Below, one piece after another: positions 35,811 to 46,319 of a stretch of 64,000 nt of DNA. The number at the start of each line of letters is the position of its first letter. Position 1 is the first letter of the stretch. The notes under the pieces are model-generated. The model was not told the DNA's origin, did not search any database, and saw only the letters and a program-made list of their open reading frames with translations. Both the position numbers and the translations under genes were made by a program. Origin of the DNA: Macrotis lagotis (Eukaryota > Chordata > Mammalia > Peramelemorphia > Peramelidae); NCBI RefSeq assembly GCF_037893015.1, contig NC_133666.1:256934294-256998293 (forward strand). Direction: 5' to 3'.

Positions 35811-35840
35811 AATAGATAGATAGATAGACAGATAGATAGA
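35811..35840. repeat. (GATA)n microsatellite
   Basis: ATAGATAGATAGATAGACAG and so on at the L1 3' tail. Confidence 0.93.
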
Positions 35841-35869
35841 AAATAAATGAAGATATCAGTAAAAATAGG

Positions 35870-36196
35870 ATGAGAGAAAGAACTTTTATAACAACCTGAT
35901 GTGATAGTTTGGGGGATATTTTGGGGAAAACTGACTAAAATAAATATATTATAATTTTTATATTAGAGTTATACAAAATCATACCTCCTGCCCATTTTGT
36001 CACAATTGCTTGAAATATGATGGCATTAATTTAGTGTACTTTCTCTGGTTTCTGACATGCCATTGTTTATGGAGCAGTCAAGAATATTATATTCATGAAT
36101 GAAATACATATTTAGATGAACTTATGACAAAACTTGGATCATTTCAACCCATAATAATTTCCTTTTTGCTAAATATGTTTTAAAAGAAGTAACTAC
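35870..36196. other. Unassigned sequence
   Basis: No gene or repeat recognised. Confidence 0.4.
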
Positions 36197-36298
36197 CTGG
36201 GTTCAAATCCGACCTCAGACACTTAATAATTACCTAGCCATGCGGCCTTGGGCAAGCCACTTAAACCCATTGCCTTGAAAAATCTAAAAAAAAGAAAA
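36197..36298 (+). repeat. 5'-truncated tRNA-derived marsupial SINE
   Basis: Starts at the B box (CTGGGTTCAAATCCGACCTC) and ends GCCTTGAAAAATC plus an A-rich tail. The duplication AAAGAAGTAACTAC / AAAGAAGTTAACTAC flanks it. Confidence 0.9.
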
Positions 36299-36557
36299 AA
36301 AGAAGTTAACTACTACTTTGCTGTAGAAGAAACACTGGGCCTAGAATCAGAAAAACCTGATGTGGGATATCTAGTGAATAAGATGGAGAGACATGGACTG
36401 AATAATAGTATTTAATTAGATAGATTCTGAGTGGGAGTTGATATGAATATAGTCTGAATATAGACTTTTTAAACTGCAAAGGCATATAGAATAATATTGA
36501 TATTAATTAATATCTAAGGATCTCTATTTCAATACATGGGAAATAGCCTGTAATTTT

Positions 36558-36708
36558 TTTTTTTTAGGTTTTTGCAAGGCAAATGGGGTTAAGTGGCTTG
36601 CCCAAGACCGCACAGCTAGACAATCATTAAGTGTCTGAGACCAGATTTGAACCTAGGTACTCCTGACTCCAGGGCCGGTGCTCTATCCACTGCACCACCC
36701 AGCCACCC
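36558..36708 (-). repeat. tRNA-derived marsupial SINE
   Basis: GGTTTTTGCAAGGCAAATGG to CACCACCCAGCCACCC. GCCTGTAATT flanks both sides. Confidence 0.93.
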
Positions 36709-36884
36709 TTGCCTGTAATTCTTAATTATAATCACTGCCTTCTTAGAAAATTTCTGGTAGATAAGGATCATTTAAGGAAGCACTTTAGTGTTCTAGGGTT
36801 GTTGGCAATCAGCATCTATAAAAACATCAGCATTTTTGGAACTTACCATTCTGAGAAAAATCTTCAACTTGAATTCTGCACTTC

Positions 36885-37110
36885 AATTTCAATTCAATAA
36901 ACATTTATTTAGAGCCTTCTATGTGGCAGGAATTGTTAAATATTGGGGATAAAAATAAGAAAAAGAAAAAGTTACTGTCCTCAAGAGGCTTACAATCTAA
37001 TAGGAGAAGACCCCATAGAGGAAGCTGAAAAGGTGAGTCATTGAGGGTACCTGATGTTGGGGCATGTTCCATGGAGTTGAAATCAAGTAGAGTTGCTGAT
37101 GGAAAACCTA
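36885..37110 (-). repeat. L2 LINE 3' end
   Basis: TTCAATAAACATTTATTTAG, CTTCTATGTGGCAGGAATTG, AGAGGCTTACAATCTAATAG is the reverse complement of the L2 3' UTR. Confidence 0.8.
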
Positions 37111-37395
37111 AATTACTAGTTAAGTTTTGAACCATCTGAAGAAGCAGACTTTGGGAGCAATTTAGTTAGTGTACATACTTCTCTTTTATATCTTGCTTGA
37201 TATTAATGATCAAACTATTTCCAAATTAAATGTCAAATTCTATTTCTAATCAAATTCAATTTCTAAATCAGAATTTCAAACAAATTTTTTTTCTTGTTCT
37301 ATCTTCTAAGGAATCTTGCTTATTTTTACTCTGAAAAAGGTAAGAGAATGAAGGTAGACTATCACCCAGGTTATAGGCAACCTATAGATCCTTTC

Positions 37396-37398
<3 letters not shown>
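37111..37398. other. Unassigned sequence
   Basis: AT-rich, nothing recognised. Confidence 0.4.

Positions 37399-37444
<46 letters not shown>
37399..37444. repeat. (CA)n microsatellite
   Basis: About 22 CA units followed by GCATGCGCAC. Confidence 0.97.
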
Positions 37445-37447
<3 letters not shown>

Positions 37448-37854
37448 TGCGCACATTTTGAACAAAATTTCTGCTTTTCAGAACTGTAAAGCTCCTTTAA
37501 TACCCCTAAAGTTCTCTTTCAAACAATGGCTCTTGTTTTTTAATACTAACATTCTACTGGTATTTTTGTATGACTATGAATCTCAGAACCCTGGTCTCCA
37601 AATTATTAAAAATGTTTATTACTCAAGGGCAATGAGAGGCACAAAGTAAATGTCAAATAAGGAAATACAAAGATGAAATGAAGTAAATGATGTCTTCAAA
37701 GAAATGTATGCTCAACTTTTTCCTTTACACCAAATCCAACAGAATATTGCATATATTTTCTTACAAGTTCTTTGCTTAATTCCTTTTATTTTTTACAAGA
37801 TCAGGTATAGTCTGGGACTGATGTAAAGACATCAATAAAACTTTCAAAAAAGAA
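37445..37854. other. Unassigned sequence
   Basis: Nothing recognised. Confidence 0.4.
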
Positions 37855-38020
37855 AATCATGATTGAAAGTAAAAAGAAATGGACTGATCATATGATGAGA
37901 GGGATAGATGATGGATTCCCAGAGTACTCCCTGTATCCAAAAGAAATCAACAAAGGCTCCTATCTAACACACCAGGTGGTTCCCAGTCTGCAGGATTGTA
38001 GAAACTTCTAGATTGTCAAG
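37855..38020 (+). repeat. LINE ORF2 C-terminal relic
   Basis: The frame KKWTDHMMRGIDDGFPEYSL followed by YPKEINKG resembles the RWAGHVMRM.D.RW...EW.PR end block common to several LINE clades. The clade is not determined. Confidence 0.4.
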
Positions 38021-38039
38021 ATAGAAGGAAAGAACGAAA

Positions 38040-38242
38040 TGTTTAAGTGCTGACTTTTGGTAGGCATTGTACTAAGCATTTGCTACTTTATTTTATACTC
38101 ATCACAGACTGAGAGGTAGATAGTTGCTATTATTCTCCTCATTTTACAATTGAGGAAACTGAGGCAAACAGAATAAATGACTTGTCCAGTCTTATATAGC
38201 TAGTGTCAGCCTGGATTTGATCTCAGGTCTTCCTGACTTTAG
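38040..38242 (-). repeat. MIR/THER-type SINE relic
   Basis: TTTTACAATTGAGGAAACTG, AGGCAAACAGAATAAATGAC, TATATAGCTAGTGTCAGCCT, GGATTTGATCTCAGGTCTTC is antisense MIR core and head. Confidence 0.8.
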
Positions 38243-38325
38243 GAATGGTTCAGTAGATAGAATTTTGACCTGGTGTTAGGAAGATTTGAGTTCATATCTA
38301 ACCTCAGATACTCTGACTTCTTTTA
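38243..38325 (+). repeat. SINE head fragment
   Basis: GGAATGGTTCAGTAGATAGA, then GAGTTCATATCTAACCTCAG. The tRNA-like half only. Confidence 0.6.
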
Positions 38326-38381
38326 GAGTTGGTGTCCTAATTTTTGCTGTAGATGTTCAAAGTTTAGCAACTTATGAAAAA

Positions 38382-38409
38382 AAGATGATGATGATGATGA
38401 TGATGATGT
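38382..38409. repeat. (GAT)n microsatellite
   Basis: Nine GAT units at the tail of the adjacent SINE. Confidence 0.95.
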
Positions 38410-38690
38410 TTTTCCTTTGTTCTCTAACAAGGCCATGACATCATGGAGGTGATGCCTTTTCAAGCATATGAATGGGATTTAAGTGAGGGGATGCTGTGTT
38501 GTCACTTCCTTCCTTCAGAGCCATATGGATCCAGTGGTCAGATATGGATCAGGATGACTGGAGATGGCCCTGGATGCAAGGCAATCAGGGTTAAGTGACT
38601 TGCTCAAGATCACATAGCTAGTTAGTGGTAAGTGTTTGAGGCTGGATTTGAACTCCCATCCTTCCCAAGGCCAGTATTCTATTCTTCTCA
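38410..38690 (-). repeat. Long marsupial SINE (WALLSI/MAR-like)
   Basis: Antisense order: TTTTTCCTTTGTTCTCTAAC, GCCATGACATCATGGAGGTG, CCAGTGGTCAGATATGGATC, GACTGGAGATGGCCCTGGAT, then AAGTGACTTGCTCAAGATCA and the tRNA-like head. Confidence 0.83.
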
Positions 38691-38852
38691 TGCACATAAA
38701 AATTCCTTTCAATTCACTGAACTTTTCAGTGATTCCTTTTTGCAAAGCTGTACTAGACTGTGTTAGGCACTAAGGATACAAAGATAAAAGCCAAAATATA
38801 TATTTGTTGAGTACTGATTTTGTGCAAAGCATTATGCTATAGGCCCACATCA

Positions 38853-40335
38853 CACAACCTATACCAAGGTAAAGTTGAAATAGATACAGAATTTAGACAT
38901 TAAAAGTGATATCAGAAGCCAATTAGGAGAATATGACATAGTGTATCTATCAAATCTCTATAAATAGAGGAGTAATTTATGAACAAACAAAAGAAAGAGA
39001 GCATTTTAAAATGCAAAATGGATAATTTTGATTACATTAAATTAAAAAGGTTTTGTACAAATAAAACCAATGCAACCAATATTAGATGGAATGCAGAAAG
39101 TTGGGAAACAATTTCCACAGGTAATGCTTCTGATAAAGGACTCATTTCTAAATTAGAGAACTGAGTCAAATTTTTAATAATATAAGTCATTCCTCAACTG
39201 ATAAATGGCCAAATGATATAAACAAGCAGTTTTCCAATGAAGAAATTAAAGTTATCTACAGTCATATGAATAAATGATCCAAATCTTAATATTGACTGGG
39301 GAAATGCAAATTATTTATTTTTGGATTTTTTTCCAAGGCAATGGGGTTTAGTGACTTGTCCAAGGTCACATAGCTAATTAAGTGTCTGAGGTCACATTTG
39401 AACTCAGGTACTCCTGATTCCAGGGTTGGTGGATTATGCCACCTAACTGCCTTGAGAAATTCAAATTAAAACAACTTATACCTATTAGATTGCCTAAAAT
39501 GACAAAAAAGGAAAATGACCAATGTTGGAGTATATGAGGAAAAAGTGGGACACTAATGCACCATTGGTGGAGTTGTGAATTGATCCAACCATTCTGGAGA
39601 GCTATTTGGAATTATGCCCAAAGGGCAATAAAACTGTGCATACCCTTTGATCCAACAATACTATTACTAGTCTGTGAAGTAAAGAGATCATAAAAAGGAG
39701 GAAAAGATCTACAGGTACAAAAAGATTTATAGCACTCCTTTTCATAGTGGCAAAGAATTGGAAAAAGAGGGGATGCTGATCAACTGAGAAATGACAGTAA
39801 ATTATGGTATATGAATGTAATATAATACTATTGCTCTGTAAGAAATCATGAGTGGCCAGACTTCAAAAAAGCTTGGAAAGACTTGCATGAATTAATGCTG
39901 AAAATTAAGTGAGCATAACCAGGAGAACATTGTACACAATAACAGAAACATTATGTGATAATCAAGTATGATGGACTTAGCTCTTCTCAGCAGTTCAATG
40001 ATCAAGGACAGTTCTAAAGGACTTATGCTATCCACATCCACATCCAGAGAAAGAACTATGGAGTGTGTATATACATTCCAAAGCATTCCATTTTCACTTT
40101 TAAAACTGGCTTTTTATGATTTTTTTCTTGTTTCTTATGTTTTTTTCTTCCCTTTAGTTCTGATTCTTCTTTCACAAGATGGAATGACATAAGTTAAATA
40201 TGATTATTCATGTATAACCTGTATCGGATTACTGTCATGGGGAGTAGGGAGGGAAAGAGAGAGGTAGAAAAATGTAGAACAAAAGCTTATAAAAAGATGA
40301 ATATTGAATACTATTTTTGCTGTAATTGAAAAAAA
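38853..40335 (+). repeat. 5'-truncated L1, ORF2 C terminus and 3' UTR
   Basis: Starts at the ACATCACACAACCTATACCA block. NFDYIKLKRFCTNKTNATNI (about 39018-39078) is the family's WDLIKLKSFCTAKETTIRV block. Ends with TCTGATTCTTCTTTCACAAG and GAATATTGAATACTATTTTT. A SINE interrupts it at 39315-39452. Broken. Confidence 0.88.
39315..39452 (-). repeat. tRNA-derived marsupial SINE in L1
   Basis: CCAAGGCAATGGGGTTTAGT to TTATGCCACCTAACTGCC. The L1 text GAAATGCAAATTA / GAAATTCAAATTA is duplicated. Confidence 0.88.
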
Positions 40336-41328
40336 TAACATCAGAATAGAAGGAAAAATATATCAGATATTAAAGAAAAGGTGTAAAAGAGAGCTAGTTC
40401 AAATCAGATCAGGAGAGCAGCCTGTTAAAATTACAGGGTGAGCATTTATACCTTAGAATTCAGCAAACAGTACAAACCAGGTCTTGATTTATTGTGCTGC
40501 TAATTGTCTAGTCTTGAGAAGGTGCTGAAGAAAATCTTAATAATAATGCAGGTTAAATTTAAGTGTCTGGGTTGTTTAGTGGGTTATAAACTCAATATAT
40601 GTCAGCAGTGTGATATGGCAGCCAAGAAAACTAATACAATAAATTAGGGAGACCTACCTTTTAGGAATCAGGACATAATTTTGTTGTATTCTTTTCTGAT
40701 CAGGTCATGTCTTGGAATAACATTGTTAAGTCAAGATCTAGTTTTGCAAGCTGAAAGACATAATAAATGCTGACAAGAAAAGATCATTCCTGAATTACAG
40801 TTATTTGGGGGAAAAACATAGGAGTTAAAAGGAAAGACTTAGAGGCATTTTTCCTGGCAGTTCACAGTTTATAGTTATGAATAAGATTTTTGCTTTGAAT
40901 ATGATCAATTTGTCTTTGACTTGGAGAGGCTTTCTAGTCATTATCACCTGAAAGGAACTGAGATGGCTAACAGGAGAAATTTTTATTAGTCCCCAAAAAG
41001 AGATTCTGCTTACTTCTAAAGACAGGAAAAACCCAACTCTCCCCCCCCCCCCAATTATAGAACCTATGGTCTTCAAAAAAGATTAGCCCAACAGTGCGTG
41101 TACATCTCTTGAGAAAGAGCTAGTTGAAGATTTCAGGGAGGGAGACATTGAAAGTGCTGCAATTTTATAGATGTTGGTAGCTTCCACAAGTATATTCTGG
41201 TCTCATGTGCCTCCTATGCACAAACCCTTCCACATGGAAAAGCACATCTACTCTACCCATTGATATGTGTATATTTGTGGGATGGTGTGTCTCAGGTTTA
41301 TGGTGAGAATGGTTTGGTTGTATACTTG
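40336..41328. other. Mostly unassigned, with an L3/CR1 relic
   Basis: About 40540-40735 (plus) reads GTCAGCAGTGTGATATGGCA, GCCAAGAAAACTAATACAAT, GGAATCAGGACATAATTTTG. This follows the RT-downstream block of L3/CR1-like elements. A C-run lies at 41041-41052. Confidence 0.5.
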
Positions 41329-41525
41329 AAGGCAGTTAAGTATTTAGAGCACTAGACTCAGGACTCAATAAGACCTGAACTGAAAATTTACCTCAAACTC
41401 TTACTTGCTTTGTGACCCTAGGCAACTTACTTTAAGTCTGTCTTACTTTTCTCATATGTAATATGAATATAACACAAGTATCTACTTCTCAGGCTTGTGG
41501 GAAAACAAATGAGATAATTCTTTGC
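41329..41525 (+). repeat. MIR/THER-type SINE relic
   Basis: AAGGCAGTTAAGTATTTAGA head, CTTTGTGACCCTAGGCAACT, TTACTTTTCTCATATGTAAT, then AACAAATGAGATAATTCTTT. Confidence 0.75.
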
Positions 41526-41557
41526 ATATAAATTTGAGTTCTTATTCTTTGTTTATC

Positions 41558-41695
41558 CTTTTTTTTAAGGTAATGGGGTCAAGTGACTTACTCAAGGTCA
41601 CATAGCTAGGCAATTATTATGTATCTGGCTGGATTTAAACTCAGGTCCTCCTGACTCCAGGGCTGGTGCTCTAATCACTGTACCATGCTGCTGCC
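41558..41695 (-). repeat. tRNA-derived marsupial SINE, diverged
   Basis: AAGGTAATGGGGTCAAGTGA to AATCACTGTACCATGCTGCT. Confidence 0.85.
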
Positions 41696-41869
41696 TTTTA
41701 TTTTTCTTAATGTAGGCAATAGGTGGTGAAAGAGAACAAGGTATGTTAAACTGCCAATACATAGTACAGGTATGGGGGAGACTGAAGTTTATTCTCTGGG
41801 GGTTGAGGCTGTCTTAAAATTGAGTTCTTCAAGGGCAATCTTACCTTCTCTACCAGTCTTCAGTTTTTC

Positions 41870-43110
41870 ATTTCCAAATGCATATTTGAACACCCTGAAT
41901 TGGATGTCCCATAGTATACATCTTTTTTTTTAAGCTTTTTTCTTTTTTGTAAGGCAAACGGGGTTAAGTGGCTTGCCCGAGGCCACACAGCTAGGTAATT
42001 ATTAAGTGTCTGAGACCGGATTTGAACCCAGGTACTCCTGACTCCAGGGCTGGTGCTTTATCCACTGTGCCACCTAGCCACCCCCATAGTATACATCTTA
42101 AGCTCAACCTATTCAAAAATGAACTCATTACTTTTTCCCTTAAACCATCCTCTCTTGTTAACTTTTCTATTGTTGTTGTTGAGATCAACACCATCCTCCC
42201 TATTATCCAGACTCACAACCTACATGTTCATCTCCAACACTTTACTCTCACCCTCCATATTCAATTTGTTGCCAAGTCTTGTCAATCCTACTTTTGCATC
42301 ATCTCTTGTAAATGCCATTCCCCCTTCACTCCTCTGACACTGTATTATACCGTTGCTGTTGAAGGCCCTAATTTTCCTTCATCCTTGAACTATTGCAACA
42401 GTTTAATAGTATTCTTGTTGTTGTCTTTGACTCAAATCTCTCCCCATAGCAGTCCCTCCTCTACTTAGTTCTCAAAATAATCTTCCTAAATGTAGGTCTG
42501 ATAGTATCAAATACTACCCTCCCCCTTCCCCTTCTCCCTCTTCAGTACACTTGAATTGCTCATTATTTCTAGGACTAAATATAAAAATCCTGTATTTATT
42601 TAAAACCTTTCATAACCTATCCCTTTCTCCACTTTTTCAGTCTTCTTATACCATATTCTGCCTCTTTGATTCAATACTGGCTTTCTTGCTCTGTTCCATT
42701 ACACAAGACATTCCATCTCCTGACTGGATTTTTACTTGTTGTTCTCCTGTGCCTACTTTACCTCCTCACTGTCTCCTGACTTCCCTAGCTTCCTTCAGGA
42801 ACAGCTAAAATTCCATTTTTATGAGAAGCCTTTTCTGATCCTCCTTAATTCTAATTCCTCTTTTCTGTTAATTCTCTGTCTCTGTGTGTGTGTGTCTCTC
42901 TCTGTTTCTGTCTCTCTGTCTCCCCCCCCCATTCTGTTTCTTTAATCTCTGTCTTTATCTCTCTCTCACTGTTTTGCATGCTCTCTTCCCTATTACACAC
43001 CATGGGCTCCTTCAGCACACAAACTGTTTTGTCTTTCTTTGTATTCTTGGTGTTTCTACAGAGTCAGATACATGTGAGCATTTAATGCTTGTTGACACCT
43101 TATGATTCAA
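41870..43110 (+). repeat. L2 LINE, ORF2 end and 3' UTR
   Basis: CATCTTAAGCTCAACCTATT encodes LKLNL. ILPIIQTHNLHVHLQHFTLT and VAKSCQSYFC give the thumb block. CAACAGTTTAATAG and the CTCCTTCAGCACACAAACTG-type 3' end follow. A SINE inserted at 41925 makes the 148-residue open frame at 42022-42468 a SINE-L2 chimera, not a gene. Confidence 0.82.
41925..42084 (-). repeat. tRNA-derived marsupial SINE with target-site duplication, in L2
   Basis: TTGTAAGGCAAACGGGGTTA to CACCTAGCCACCC. CATAGTATACATCTT lies on both sides, duplicated from L2 text. Confidence 0.94.
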
Positions 43111-43784
43111 AAAGGAAAATATCCTCTTTAATAGGTTGGCAACTTCTTTCTAGGATTAGTGGAATCCTGAATTCTTAAGCCAGGCTTATAATTATAATAT
43201 TACCATCTCACTTTTTCCCACAAAGAGAAACTAACTCTTTGAAACAAATTTTTTGTTTCCTCAGTATAAAGAATATTCTTTTTCCTACATCCTCTTGCAA
43301 TTTGGAAGCCTGAAATAATATACATAGTTTAACATTTATTTTATAACATGGTATTACTGTAGATAAATCTAAATTAAAATCAAAAGCTAAAAAAGTACAC
43401 CTGGCTAACCAGGAAAGGGAAAAGTGGCTTTGTTAAGAAGTAGAAGTGGTTCCTATGATTCTCACTCCCCCAAAGCTGCCCTTTCTTTGCTGGGGCACCC
43501 AGATGTGTTGTACACAAGACAAATTCAGGTCTTTTGAGACACTAATATAGAACTTGTCTCAGTGCTTGGTACATTGAAGAGACCTAGTAAGCATTTGTTC
43601 TCTTCTTCCTTTATCTCATCACATAGCTCACTTCCAAGTTTTTTTTTCAGTCTCCTTTCTCCTAGATTTCTCAGGTCTTTTTCCTGCATTTTTTTCCCTA
43701 AAAGAATAGGTGGAATAAATCTTGAAGTGAAAATCAGTCTGTCCACTCAAAAAAGATATAATATAAATAGAATTCTTAATACTT
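43111..43784. other. Unassigned sequence
   Basis: No convincing gene. Overlapping open frames at 43525-43786 on both strands have no known resemblance. Confidence 0.4.
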
Positions 43785-43970
43785 GAGCACTGGTTGGATT
43801 TGGAGTGTGAGAGAATTAGAGGAAATGAGGATGACTCTGAAGTTTACAAATCTGAATGAGTAGAAGACTGATGATTTCAGTGGTAGAAAATAGAGAAATT
43901 GGGAGGATGGATCTTAGGGAAAAATAGTAAGTTCTCTTTTGTACAAGCTGGGATTGAAATATTTGTAGAA
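43785..43970 (-). repeat. L2 ORF2 fragment
   Basis: TTGGATTTGGAGTGTGAGAG, AGGATGACTCTGAAGTTTAC and TGAATGAGTAGAAGACTGAT are the reversed L2 thumb region. Confidence 0.6.
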
Positions 43971-44014
43971 CATCAAACTATAAATGTAAGGCAGGTAGTT
44001 TGGTATTTAGTTGA

Positions 44015-46179
44015 GGATTTTTAATGTTTTTTTCTAGTTGTTTTTTTAGTTACATGTCCAATTCACTCATTTGCTCTTTCTCTATTTTATTGATGTGTGC
44101 ATTTAGAGATAGTAGGGAAATTATTGATATAATTGACCATATCAATAACAAAACCATAAAATCAGATGATTACATAATAGAAGCAGAAAAAACTTTTGCC
44201 CAAGTATAACTCATTTATATTAAAAAAAACCCTAGAAATTATAGGAACTAATGAGACTTTCCATAAAACAATTATCTAAAATCATCAGTAAGATCAGAGG
44301 TGAAGCAAGGATGCCCATTATCACCACTATTATTCAATATTATACTCAAAATTCCAGCAAGAGAAGAATAAGAAATTGAAGGAATTAGCATAAGCAATGA
44401 GGAAACAAAACGATCACCATTTGTACATGATATGATAAAATTCTTAGAATTCTAGAGAATCAACTAAAAACTATTTGAAACAACAGGCAAAGTTGCAAGA
44501 TATAAAATAAGCCCACATTTCTATATATTGTCGAAAAAGTCCAGCAAGAATAGATATAAATTCCATTAAAATAATTGCAGGCAAGATAAAATACTTGAGA
44601 CAAATTTGCCAAGACAAATTCAGGTACTATATGACCACAATTACTAAACATTTCATACAAATAATATCAGATCCAAGCAACTGTAGACATAATAATTAGT
44701 CATAGATAGGCTGAACTCCAAAAAAAGACAATTGTCCCTGAATTAATTTACTATGCCAAACCAGTCAAACTGCTAAAAAAATATCTCATGGAGCTTTCAA
44801 AAATACCAAAATTAATCTGGAAGACCAAGTGATTAAGAATATCAAGAGAATCAATGAAAAAAAATGTAAAGGAAGGTGGCCTATTTGAATCAGATCTTAA
44901 ATTGTATTCCAAATTGGTATCCATTAAAATACTCTGGAACTGGTTAAGAATCAGAATTGTGTTCCAGTGGGACAAATTAGGTACATAATACACTGTAGAA
45001 ATAGTAATCTAGTATTTTATAAATCTAAAGATCCAAGCTTTTGGGACAAGAACTCACTATTTGATGGTCAATTGCTGGGAAAATTGGAAAGAAGTTTGGC
45101 AGAAACTAGATATGACTAAAATCTCACATTTGTTTACTTATGTTTTACCACCGGAAGGGTAAAATGGGTATATGATTTAGACATAAAGGCTGATATAATA
45201 AGCAGATATAATAAGGAGAGCAAGGAAAAATTTGCCTGTCAGATCTATAAGGGAAAAAATTATGCCCAAACAAGAGATAGAGGGCAATTATAGGATGTAA
45301 AATGCATAATTTTGATTTCATCATATTAAAAAAGTTTCATATAAACAAAATCAATGTAGCTTAATATTTGAAGGAAAGCAAGAATTGGAAAATGTTTTTA
45401 AAGCAAGTTTCTCCAATTAAAGACCTCATTTCTCAAACAATGAGTCAAATTTAAAAGAATTCAAGTTACTCCCCAATCGATAAATGGTCAAATGATATGA
45501 ACTGGCAGTTTTGACATGAAGAAATCAAAGTTATCTATGATTATATGAAAAAAAGACTAAATTATGATTGAGTAGATTAATGCAAATTAAAGCAACTCTA
45601 AAGTACCACTTCACACCTATCAGACTGGTTAATTTGACAGAAAAGGAAAATGATAAAAATTGGAGGGAAACTGCCTTCCAACTGGGACACTAGGGAAAAC
45701 TAGGATGCTAATATTCTGTTGGTGAAATTGCAAACTCATCTAACCCTTTTGGATAGCAATTATGCCCTAAAGGCTATAAAATCATGTGTACCCTTTGATT
45801 CATCAATACCACTACAAGGTCTATGTACTAAAAATATTTATAGCAGCTCTTTTTGTGGTGGCAAAGAATGTAATATTGAAGGGATACCCATTAACTGGGG
45901 AATGGCTGAACAAGCCATGGTTTATAATTGTGATAGAATATTATTATACTACAAGATATGATGAGCAGAATGGTTTTAGAAAATGAAGTGAGCTCCACCA
46001 GGGGAACACTGTACACTATAACAGTAATACTGTAATATGATCAACTGTGAATGACTTAGCTATTCTCAGTAATATAATGATCCAAAGCAATTCTAAAGGA
46101 GCTTATGATGAAAAATGATATTTAATTCCCGAGTAAGAACTGAGATTCTGAATGCAGTTTAAAGCATACTTTTTACTTT

Positions 46180-46227
<48 letters not shown>

Positions 46228-46319
46228 GTGGTTTCTTCTACATGACTAAAAGGGAGTTATGTTTTGGATGACTTCACATGTATAATCTATTTCAAATTGC
46301 TTGCCTTCTCAAAGAGAAA
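44015..46319 (+). mobile_element. L1 with 5' inversion, first part
   Basis: 44015-44113 is reversed ORF2 text (TTTAGTTACATGTCCAATTC, CTCTATTTTATTGATGTGTG). From 44114 the text is sense: IIDIIDHINNKTIKSDDYII, EAEKTFAQ (RT region with its ...DAEKAFD block), on to IPINWGMAEQAMVYN near 45885-45930 and the 3' UTR with a GT run. It breaks at 46319 against a retroviral fossil and resumes at 48023. Confidence 0.85.
46184..46226. repeat. (GT)n microsatellite in L1 3' UTR
   Basis: About 21 GT units in the region that is normally T/G-rich in this L1. Confidence 0.96.

Noticed and set aside
42022-42468. 148-codon plus-strand open frame
   Set aside because: It begins in a SINE head and runs into L2 ORF2. 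It is a chimera of two repeats.
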